NCBI GenBank assembly: GCA_002633005.1
Contig: NMRA01000083.1
Location: 959,161 to 1,023,160, forward strand
Length of the DNA: 64,000 bases
Direction: 5' to 3'
Source of the DNA: Phoronis australis
Taxonomy: Eukaryota; Phoronida; Phoronidae
Below the pieces are notes generated by a model. That model did no database searches. It had not been told where the DNA came from and saw only the letters and a list, made by a program, of their open reading frames with translations. The first letter of the stretch is position 1. Every line of letters begins with the position of its first letter. Below, one piece after another: positions 32,617 through 45,100 of the stretch. The position numbers and the translations under genes are program-made.

Positions 32617-35600
32617 ATGAGTAACGCAAGGAACTTCTTTAAGCAATTAGAAAGTAACAATAACGCCACGTCTTCAGCCTCAGGACAAAGGTAGGTTAGA
32701 CTCAACAGTCCATACTAAAGTATTAGTATCCGCACGAAGGTCACATCCCGAGACCAAATAATTTCTAATACATGCATGCACGTGTGCACGCGCACATTCA
32801 TACAGGCATACATACATACACAGCCTATATACATGCACACATATATAAATATATGCACAGATGCATTCATATTTTCATCACAGCATACATACTTGCATGA
32901 TTATTGTATACATATTACATGCATGCACACCTATCTACCTACATAGATACATACATACACACGTGCTTACATGCATGCAGACATACATACATGCACACAC
33001 ACATCAGTGGCGGATTTAGGATATCATAAGGGGAGGGCAAGCAATAGCGTAAAGCACGACCCTTGAGGCGCACAGCGCCGAATGGGGGGGGGGTCTGGAT
33101 GGGAGTCTCCACCCTCCCGCCCATGAGTAAATTCTGTTTTTGCCTCTAAAAACAACCATTTTCCTTGATTTCTGAAGTATTGTCTGACTATTGTCACATG
33201 AAAAAACACAGGGAGCGTGTAAAACTTGAAAATTCGTATATGCCACTGCTCGAACTTACAATCTGCCTGGCAGAGCGCGCGTGCTCTACCACTGCTTATA
33301 CGTACGGTAATACATTAAGAAATATACTTGTTTATGGTCCTCAGCGTTTGCGCGCGAACCTGCTTCTTTCCGTAATGCTTATTACACGCTTTATATTTTG
33401 AGCAACTACTTTGTAGCAAAAGTTGTTGTACTCAAAATAATCTGAAGTTCCCAAAAGACCAAATCCGTCTTTCGTGTTGGCATTAACCACGCGATTGCTT
33501 TACAAATCGTCTTGATTTTAAGTGCTAGTCCACGAGAGCACCAGCCATGAGCGGCAAGGTGGGGGTCAGCCGATTTTCACCAAATTTGGCACATAGGTAG
33601 TCCTATGGGATCTATAAACAGCGGTAAAATATTTCCTCAAAATATTGCGTTTTTCTAAAGTTATAGGCTCAAACACATTTTACGGCTTCGCAGCCATGTT
33701 TTCACGGTATAAAAACTGTCCAGGTTTAACTGTTCATATTTTTCCTTGAACGAAAGCTATTGATTTATTATTCACTTGGCATTGTTTAGTGGTGCCTGTA
33801 GATTGTTACACAGATGTCTTGAAACACGATTCCGATTTACCACCCTCATTTAGTAGTTTTACTACACTGCCCCCCGTTATGCCATTTTGAGGTTGTGTTC
33901 AGTACACTGCTGTACCAAATCTGCCCCCACTGTTATGAGAATGAAACTTAGCCAAAATGTTGACAAAACATGTTACTTTCATTTCATAAAATAAAAACTT
34001 TGTCAGCCAGTTTATTAGTTATACATTTTGGCACCTCAAATGTACTAAAATGAGAAATTTTCATATATCTGAGATCGATGCGTGAGCACCGTAAAATCCG
34101 ATTGTCCTTCATGTTTTTCGATATTTTGCAACAAGTTAGTTCCTCCTGAATGTTTTGAACGTTTTACTACTGATCACTTAGGGCTATAGTACCCCTAAAT
34201 ACCATACATGGCTCCATTTTGTAAAAAGCCGATTATGTCCTCCACAGTGAACAGGGTTAGACATGAACTCGACAAATGTAGGTTATTTTGATTTACAGTT
34301 GTTTTACTTTGCAATTTCCTCATGGGTATTTCTTCACACATATTCAAGTCAGATTTTCTGTTGATCAAATGTTCATGCAATGCATTGTAATATCAAATGA
34401 ATGATAAGTTTGGTGGCATGACCGCAGTTTTTCCCACGACTTAAAACAAAAGACCGCAGAAATTTTCCTGACGAAATACCGGGTTTGCAGTTCTCTAAAA
34501 ACATTCGAATGACAAGACAAACTCCACCACTGTCTGTGGCAACTCGTCGCATGTTTTTCGCCCATCGGTCCTATCATTGTTTTCCATTGTTGTGTCACTG
34601 TTGGATATAACAACACAGGTCGCATGGATATAGAACCTTGCGTACATCAGACCGTTGCTGATAAGTGCTCGTCATTATATCTTTATTATAACAATGAAGA
34701 TGCTAATCTATTGTTCTCTATGCGACCAGGTTTCCCGTGGATGACCACAGAAGAGGAATCCCAAAGTATCCACAAACAATGACCACGCACCTTAGTAACT
34801 ATTACCGCGCACACGAATCCTTTCCGTGGAACCTAAACACCAAATTTTTATATCCGTGTATTGTGTTGTATTGCTCATGGTACGGGTTCAGAGACTCTGT
34901 TGTATTAAGATTCCAATCCCCAACCCAATCTGTAGTTTGAGTAAAATTTCAAGACAATGCAGGTTTATGGATTTATTCTCCTTAAAATGAAGAGTAAAAA
35001 TCAAATTCTGCACAGGTTTTTTAAAAGTAATCACTTATTGGAAGATCACACATCTAAAAAATAAAACAATGTTTGACAATTTTATTCATTATCTTATTTG
35101 AAAATTGCCTACCTCACAGACAACTCATCTAAGCTGAAAATATTCCTTGTGAAAAAATATAAAATACCAACCAGAGACTTGTGTACTACAGAATATGTTT
35201 TCGTAATACAATGCAAAGATAATTGTACAGTCAAAAGTGCAAATATTATGAGTCTAATAAAAAATTGCCTTCTAGATCTTTTCAACACTCTAATTGCTAC
35301 AGGACAGAGTCAACCACACAAAGCCCATAAAGTCAGGGAATTACATTTAAGGTGATGTAGTCTCACTGCGAAAAAGTGATTTCACAATATCGCTGACAAC
35401 ACTGGAAGTCTCTTCTTCACAAACTTGAGGTAGCTGTATTTACCACATCAATGTTCTTATCAAAACTAACCACCACAAAATGAAAAATTGGCATGTCGGT
35501 TCCAATTAGGCAGCATTTTACAATGAAATGGTCATGAAAAAATACTTTTGCAACATGGTTTGCATTACAATTGCCCTACGATTACAGTTGTACATACATA

Positions 35601-38600
35601 CTAGACCACTAACAAAATTACCCATGGGAACCATAAAATGGTCAATTCGCCTAAAAAAAAAGGAGCCACCAGAGCTAATGTGCCAATACTTTTCAGTACT
35701 GCAACAAAAATCATTTGAAGTGGACATAAACTCGCCTAGAATCGCATAAAACAACTTTTGATTTAGACATTTTACCATCACGAAATAGGTATTACTTCCA
35801 GGTCACTTTTAAGAACTTTGAAAGATCTGGCAATATGCAATTGCTAGAGACCAGACTAATAGTGTGTGATTTTATACACACAGCATGGTCTCAAGGAATA
35901 GCAAACTGTCAATTCGCTATAATTCCAGAAATCACTTCCCATCTGGATAAGGAACAAACTGAGCAAATTTTATAGAGGTAAATGGTCTAAATCAAAACTT
36001 ATTACCTCCTGGACAGAATATGGGTTTACAACCCAGGTAGAAAGATAAGTTAACAAAACCAGCCTAACTGCAACAGGGTCTCAAATTTCAGTAATATATA
36101 CCCATTTACAAACAAAAATCTATAATGGTAAATAAAATGCGGAAACATAAATTCAGATCAATTATGCATCTTCAAGGAAAAGGAACAGTACAGTGGTCAG
36201 AAATCATCTAAATGTGATGGCCACACTGAGAAATCCTGTCAGACCAAAAAATCCAGTGGCTAAACAAAATGAACAATGTACCATTACCATGTGGCCCAGG
36301 ATCATGATCCGTGCCTGGAGAAAAATTCAGTCTTAGACTAGGTAAATTTTAGATTTGTGCTGTTCACACAAGCAGTTCTGGTGCAAACAAAGCTTGCGAC
36401 AACACACAAGCCTACTTCCCTACACAGCTGTGCTGATACAATAATGCCCCCACTGGATTTAGCAGATCAGCCAGAGTATTTACAGGTCCAGCCACTGTAC
36501 TGTTTCCTCCCTTTGAATTTTTACAATGCTACATCCTTGACAATCGCAGATTGCCTCTTTCAATGCATACTCCACTTCCTCTGTCCCAGTTTCCCCACAT
36601 TTGCTGAGAGTGGCCTATCTCAAGAAATTATTTTGGACCTGTTGTGGTATAAGCCAGTAATCTTTGGCAAATACTTTTTCCCCCGACTCGTTCCTCAAGC
36701 TACAAATTCTCTTTGACATATCTTCTGGGAGTAGACTTTACGGCCTCTCTCTAGCCCCCTCACTTAGTTGTCCAGAAGGGTACCTTCTTGCTGGTTGTGA
36801 ACTTTTCCATACCCAACCTTTACTAATAATCGGCAAGTCTCCAACTTCAGCAGAAGCCACTTCTTCAGCATAAGCCTTTCCTGATTCCTAAAATTGTATT
36901 AATGAAAAAATTAAACATATTAAATTTAATGTGGCCATTTCGGCTCAGAAAATATGAATACCAAGCTAAAGTGAAGGCACCAATATTTTTGACGGCTTTA
37001 GCATGTTTAATTAACTTCATAATCGCAGAAATTCATTGGCAGACATAACATACTCCCTAGTCTCTAAAAGTAGTTCATGGGCAGAAGTCATGTTACACAT
37101 TTGGTGGTTGTTATGAAAAGTTATGATGACTACCTATTTTCTATGCCAATGTATACATGTAGTTGCATAAACATCAACACATTTGAATAAGATATGATTA
37201 AGCAATAAGGCCCAAGTTATAAGCAATCACGGTGTGACAATAAAAGTATTTTTGCATGAATGACGTGCTTCTAAAAATATTCCTCAGGGTCAGACCCTGG
37301 AGTTTAGTGATTCCTACCTGAGCTCACAGGAAGCAGGACGTTGAACCTTGACTTAACGTCTTTGGTCATTTTTCAGACCTCTATCAGGCTCTATCAGATT
37401 TCTCCTCTAGTGTGCAGTGGATGTTCTCAGTGTCTTTGGCGACAGCAATATATCTCGAGTGTTGTAACGATGATTCGGGCAAGTGAATCTAATAAGGTAG
37501 ATTATGTAGCTCCTGCTCCACACCTGCCTCCGAGGCAGACACTGAGACAGACTACTTCTCAGGAGGACACGTTCCACCTCCACATCAGCTCCACGTACTC
37601 TTATAAGGTGCTCAAATGTCTCGCTCTATACCTTGTGCATTTCCCAAGAGTTTCCAAAGTTGTTTCTCTCCGCAATTTGTAGAAATACCACATTCGATGC
37701 GACTGGCAGTGCCAGATAAATAGATAAATTCGCAAACCCGCACTTTAGGTCAGCCATCATTCAACTAACGCATTGTAAGCTTTAGTTTGGTATTCAGACG
37801 AGTTGGATGAACAAATTTAGTATAATTTCATATTTTAGTGGGAAATGCTAGTGTCTTTAAAATTAATTAAAAACATTTAAGCAAACCAATTCTTTTAATT
37901 GTTGTATTATACCACGGCATATTAATGCGTAGAAACGGCGCACAACTAGTGACTGGTTTAACATGACAAATACACATACGCGGTCTGAAAATAGTGAAAT
38001 TCAGACACCTATTACCAAGCCTGCCTGAAGGGCTGACAAAGTTTTTATTGTATTAATTTCAAGGGCATGGAGTCTTCTACATGTCCATGTTATTATTTTT
38101 AGTTTTCTCGCGGGGGCAGCTTCGCTATAAGGGTACAACTTACTGCTGGTTTTTCACAAGAAGGAAATGTACCTCCACGGAAACAGTTCCAGTGTTACCA
38201 TGGTAACAGATATTGCAGTGTCGGTGCCGTTTTTACTGACATTGGTCATGAACCTATCGTGTGATATCAAAATTGTTCAGAAACGATTCTGTTTGAAGCA
38301 GAAACTGGAGTAGAAAATTTGGTCAAAAATGACTCATTCCACACCAAGAAACTGCCTCATTTTGCCCCCCAGAACACTTCCCTTGTATCTCCTAAACCAC
38401 CAAACTTTGTGGTGTCATACTTCACCCATTTTCTCTCATCCCTAATGTGATTTATCAGACTAAACATGGATCTGAATGGTTGACCCCCCACCTTGCCGCT
38501 TGTTGGCTGTACTGTGGTCGGTGGATCCGTGGACTGATACTTAATGTTTGACAAAGAAAGAATTATGAGTTTCTGAGTGATTCACTAAGGCTTCGATAAA

Positions 38601-39095
38601 ATTTACATCTCATCAACAGCTTCTGTTTCTTCATTGTCACTCAGCTTCCGTTTCCTTTGAAAAATGTGAAGTAATTTCCTTCATTGTACAGTAGAGCAGA
38701 CGACGGAAACGGAGTGGTAGTGTGCAGCGCCACTGCCGGTTGCCTAGGATTTCACGCACATATCGACCGGTAGCATCATAGTTACGATTGCACCGGTTAC
38801 CTGAATCGGACACTTGAATTCGGGTCTGAGCCCCCAAACCCCCACGCCNCCACACACACAAGCTAAAACTCCACACATTGTTGAATCTTGCTTCAACGTA
38901 TAATGTTAATTACCGGAATTAATTAATAACTCAATATTTCCTCAGTCGCGCTGTTACTGTATTATTTTTGCGGCAGCTAACTAAAGGGGGCCTTATATAC
39001 ATAAACGCTTTCATACATGTACATGTACATATACATGTATGCATACAGTGTGCGTGCATACGGGCATACATACATTGATACAGTCATACATACAT

Positions 39096-39128
<33 letters not shown>

Positions 39129-42100
39129 TACATACATACATGCATACAGTACATATACTTCGGTAGCAGCTCTTCATTGACACAAACTTGGTTGAAGACA
39201 CGACTGTACTTATTGTTGAATAGCTCGATATCTACTTGCTCGTACATTCAGGCATACCTACATGCACACATGCATGCATGCTTACATACCTACATGGATG
39301 CACACATACATACATAGGCAAACATAAACACATACATGTATGCACGCATACATACATGCATACATACATAAACACATTCATACATACATACATTCATAAC
39401 TACATAAAGACATTCATACATGCACCCATACATGTATGCTTACTAGCCTATATGTGTAAATAGGGCCAAACATACATATATACCTGCATGTACATATATA
39501 CATACGTACATACATGCTTACGTGAATACATATATTTCGATAACAGCCCTTCATTCACACAAACCCGGCTGATTGAAGGCACGGCTGTATTTTTTGTTTG
39601 ACAGTTTCGATACATACTCGCTCGTACTCTCCTATCTTTCGGCGTGCAATTGTACAGCAACACTTCACTGGTGGCCGGAAGACTGGCTGCCGGGCTGGTC
39701 GGCTGGCTGCCGGGCTGGTCGGCTGGCTGCCGGGCTGGTCGGCTGGCTGCCGGGCTGGCCGGCTGGCTGGCTGCTGGCCGGCTGGCTGGCTGCTGGCCGG
39801 CTGGCTGACTGGCTGTGTTGTTTATCGGCCTGGATCTTAATTATCATTGTAGCGGTTTGCAAGCCATAGGTTCGTTTGTTTGCCTTACGAGCCATGCACC
39901 AAAACTTCATACATAGAACGGGGTGTAGCCATCTCACGGCTATCGACACCGAATGTGTCGTAGGCTTCTCGTGAGTGCTCCTTGGTAATGATATTGGACA
40001 GTAGGTGAGCCGTGTTTATGAGTGGATGAAAAGAACTTACCGGGCATGTGTTACGTGTTTGTAAGTGAGCGCGACAGCAGTGTTGTTTCCACTCCTTGTA
40101 AATGAACCCATTGACCTACCCCAGTGCCGGGACATGTTCACCTCGACTCTAGGCTAGCTCAGGGTACGATTCCGTGCTTCTTGCGTGATTTTTGCGCTAT
40201 TTTCGCGAGCTTCTTCAGTTGGAAGGCTGGCGAGTTTTTTGACGTGCAGCGTAAGTGTCACCGATCAACAAATGTGTGTTCACTTATTTTAGATTGATAA
40301 AGTGTACCTCATTTTGTTCATACACTCCATAGTCGAGGTCCGCCAACAAGCCCCAACTCTAAGAAAGACATGCTGATGAAATGGTGCCAGATGATGACCA
40401 AGGAATATCCGGTGAGCGTGGCCAATTTATTGCTGTGCATGCCCTTAGCGGCCTGTTCTAAGATATAATAATATCTTCGGCATACTGCTATGTCTTGGTA
40501 AATATTGTCGTTTTTAATAAAAAGTCACGCTTGTGTGGTGGCTTTACATGTGCTTCAAAATCTTGAACATCAAAAATAAATAGAACTCTTTAAACTCGTT
40601 TTGGGTGAACATTTCAGACGAAAACCTGAAGTGTGAGAAGATGCGCATTTATCACTAGAGAAACGTAATGCGGTTTGTTTGGATCGCGTGTAAAATAGAA
40701 AGCCTATCCATTGTAGTTTTGCACTACTGAAACAAAACGTGTTGTGATTAGAGCAGAACTAGAATCGAGACGCCAACTCCTAAGCCTGCCGTCACATTTG
40801 CGGTTTATTTTCATATTGGAGAATTAAATGGATTTCTTGCTCCAAGAAAAAGACAATTTTCCCATCTCGACTCTAAAGACTACACACTATAAACTTCCAT
40901 GTATAGATGCCAAACGTACTAAGTGCACTGGTAGTTGGTCAACCTCCCTAAGTAAGCATTCCGTTCTTTCCTCTGTCAGTCGTTTGAGGCACCTAACATA
41001 GAAACGACATTTTAATTAACACCACCTTTCACGAAGATTTTTGGAAACGAGTGCAATCCGGCAGTAGCAATGTAGCAAAGATCTAGTAGGGTCGCAGTAG
41101 TAGTGTTATTAACCTCCTGCGACTTACAACTTACGGTCTCACGGGTCAACAACATGTCACTCAACCATGCACATAGCCAGCTATGCAACGACGCTGGGCA
41201 CTGGTAGTTCTGGGAGACTGGGATGTGTAAGTGTGGTGTACTTGATGTCTTGCTGTTCGTATGGCAATGAACGTCAGTTTGCTGAGATATAATTAACTGG
41301 CATGAGCAGTGTGAGACAGAGCAGAAGAGGCTGTTTTTGTAGAAAAATCTTGACTTTGCCGCTTCCTGAAAAATGCTTTCATCCCAGAATCAAGCCAAAA
41401 ACCTACGTATCTTTCCCACAAACGTGAAGTAGTAGCTTCTTGTGCCGGAAGCAAGGGCAGAACATACGATAAACCGTTCTCTACAGAACGCTGAGGGATT
41501 GGTGTCGGTAGACCGTGCTGGTGATGTAGTTTCACCAGGCATGATGCGTCCCCACAAGTACATGAGCACATCCTGTTTCCAGTGCATTCAGGTGGACTGT
41601 CTGAAGACACAGTGTAAAGAGCTTGCACGACGACAAAAGGCTGTGTTAGCACCGACTTCAAAGTCAGGCAAGCGTAACAGAAGCTCAAGCCATCTGGAGG
41701 GTGTCGCGGAAAGATATGCTGATGACAATGAGACGTCAGATAGGGACCGAAGACTTGTACATCAGTACAGACTTTGTGTTTGCCATTTGGTGTGATGAAA
41801 GGGTTCATCAAGTGACAGAAACGCCATCATTCTATGTGATAGTTAAATCTGCAGAAGTAGACTTGCCAGTCGAGTTATAGACACAGTACATCCACTTCTA
41901 CTGGCCGCCACGACATTTGAGGAGCCGATATGTCGACGTGACATGTCCCCTATTACATGCGATTGCGAGGCCCTTTGCTGTAGCTTTTCTACTTAATGGA
42001 TTGCCCCGCCTCCCGGTCGCAACATTGTTAATACCCTTGTGAAGATGTGGCCCCAAACTAAACGTTGTTTAACTTTATGCATAATCCGGTTTGCCCCTTA

Positions 42101-45100
42101 CGTTAATATAGTACTATGCAACCTGGGTTTGAGAGTATGACGAATTCGGTTGATGCCTTTGTTCTGTCAACTAAAATTCATGCAGTATTTGTGTACGTAC
42201 TTTTTTCAACGTCATCACTTGGCAATTTCAGTTAAAACAAGTCGGGATTACCAGTACTGTGCCCGGCGTCTGCGCGTAACATTTACAACTAGCGTACGGT
42301 ATCATGGCCAGTTTCCATCTGCAGCGTTAGTAGGCCAGCCATATCACGTCCTCCAACATGAATACTCGATATGCTAGCGCTCACATGTCGGATTCATAGA
42401 CCGATCTGGCAACCACTTCACTCATTCATTCTCTAAGTAGTGTACAATAAACTGTATTTTCAGGTCCACATCACCAATCTGTCTTCATCTTGGAACGATG
42501 GCATGGCCTTCTGTGCTTTAATTCACCACTTCTATCCCGACGCTTTCGACTTCGGCAAACTGAACCCGGCTAACAAAGAATATAATTTTAAACTTGCATT
42601 CGACACAGCAGAGTGAGTTGATGAGGTTCTATATTGATGTTTTGAAGATGTAGGCGTCTCATTTCCTGCTGGGACACTTTTTTTCTGGAGTGTAACTCAC
42701 GAGTTGACTCAGAGTTAAATAATCAACAACTTTCATTTCCTATAATAACTATTTTCAAGGAAAGTTCAGTGTCAAATTCAACTGGTTTCCGTATAGAACC
42801 CCAGGAAGGACCAAACAAAATTTACGTGACTGCGCATTTTTGTTTAGTGTTGGGAGAGACTTTTTGTAATTAGTAACTTTGACCAGAGATATAAAACAAC
42901 GAAATTCGCTGTTGTTTTTTGATTTAATCGCAAATCACCATTTCTCGACGTTGTCTGTCAGACGTTTGCTGAAACCATGTTAGTGTTTTTAGCATTTAAA
43001 TATACTTTGATACTCAATTGTTTTCCGCGTGATATTTGGCTAAGCGGCCTCCATGCAGAGCGTTCGTCTGCGCCAGTGACTGATGGGCTAGTGACCGGTG
43101 CTGAAAGAAATATTTATGATCGACATATGTCCCGAATAATGCATAAATGATACTTGCGTCGCAAGCTCGTTAGCAGAGATGAAAAGGAGACCGAGGTAGG
43201 CGATATAAGGTCATTTATTATGACGAATAGAATTTCAAGTAAATATAGTGAATACTGATAATAGAAATAAAAAAATGATAATCTCTGGTAAGATGGGCAA
43301 TAAAAAAGTGCCACAACAGATGTTGTAAGACAGCTCATTATGTCCCTCTCCCACATATTTGTTACCAGTACATTTTAAAGATCGTCCGTAGAGAGTTATG
43401 TTTCATAAACAAAACTGCACAAAAATGTCTGTAATGGCTAATGTTTTATTCTTTTCATTTCAATCAAACTATCCTATGACTGGAGTTTTCAAATCGGCTC
43501 CCTTTCGCAGAAATCTTCAAATGGGTTACCATCGTCGTCGACGATAAAATGTTTGACAGGTTCCGGAAAGACAACGTTCCCTTCCGAAAATAGACCCGGG
43601 CATATATTCATTTTTATCTGGCGTTTTTGAAAGGTTGTTTCCTAATACCCGCCCATGGGAAATGTCCGATATTTGTATTCCATTTTATTATTCACAAGTA
43701 GGTGTTTCCATACAAATTGTTTAGTATAATTTATCTTATCAGTTAAAACATAAATCGTTTGACCAGCTCCATGCCTAGGACATCCATGAAAAGAATCTTA
43801 CGTTGACACCTTAACAGGTCGAGATAGGGAGACTCGACCGGTCTGTGGACCACAGAAGCTGCCGGTTTAGATCAAAGACACTGTTGCGTTGATGTTGTGG
43901 TTAAATCGTCTCGAGCTGCTGATGTTATCGTTTACTAGATAATGGGAGCCATCATAAACACATTTGGGGCGACAATAGTATTTTTTAATTTTCTTTTTGA
44001 AAGTTTGTAAATAGCATATTTGAATAGTTCGTGGAAAGCACACCTTAAATATTTAAAATCTGAAAATTGAACAAGAAATGTGACTTTTACAGCCCAAAAC
44101 CTTTGTTTAATGTTGCAATATGTTTCCCATAAATTCTGCTGGGTGTGCAACATAATTGGGTCAATTACAAAACCACCAGGCAGCAGTTGGACTTTGAGGT
44201 AAACCAAGTGTCATCGTGCATATCTTGTCATGCACGGGCGATGTATTGCTTAAACTGTTTGTTTTTTGCCTGTGTTCGCGAACACAGTTGATTCTTGTTG
44301 ACCTGGGTGTGATGCCAGATTACGTGAAGACTATTTCGTAGAGCCGGCTACACGGATCTGATCTATTTTGTCTCATGATTGACCATAAAAATGCCGTAGA
44401 ATAAACTAGCAACGAAGGCTGGTCCTTCCAATAACAACACGCATTGTTACCCTCCACAAAACTTGTACCCTGGAACGGCAACACCTTTATTATTTCACTC
44501 TGTACGCTGGTGTTCGTTCATGTCAGTAGTGGCCTGAATGCCGTCACTGATCCGAACCTTACCCTTCTACACTTGTCCTCCTACTTAGAGTAATTCATTG
44601 TGTACAGAATAACAAAATGACACGCAAACGGTGTTTTATGAATTCTCCACCAGTATAAGGTAAGTCAACTCCTGACTTTCCAGTAGGGCGGAACTTGACT
44701 GTAGTTTCTACTTGTCCGAAGCCGGCTGCGCGCTGGACGCCGAAATGAGTGAGGCCAGATTACGTGATGGGTAGCTTGACTTTTGGTCAAAGCAACTTGG
44801 TATGTCACGTAACTCACGGTGGGATTGTGAGTTACCCAACAACAAGTCACGTGACATTTGCGAGCTCGTGCTTTTATAAAGATGACGTCGGCAAACATCG
44901 ATTGTTTATTTTTCATAAGTTTATGCGATTTAATATTTGGATTTATGGCGAAAAATGGCAAATCTGTAACATTACACTAATTTATTGGCAACCTTTGAGA
45001 CTGACTGGTCACGATATCGAAAATTTCAGTGATTCTCAAACACAATTTTTCAAAGGCAAACTAAAGTAGCTGCATGTTTTGTAAATTTGAATCAACGGAC

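Noticed and set aside
33549-38500. 5-kb transposon with inverted ends agcggcaaggtggggg
   Set aside because: Only about 20 bases match, no target duplication and no transposase frame found.
39573-39949. Frames with repeated Gly/Trp/Leu/Ala and Pro/Ala/Ser/Gln
   Set aside because: Translation of the 20-bp minisatellite.
41293-41811. 172-codon minus-strand open frame
   Set aside because: No domain recognised, no splice or start context, and an overlapping plus-strand frame of similar length; likely chance.
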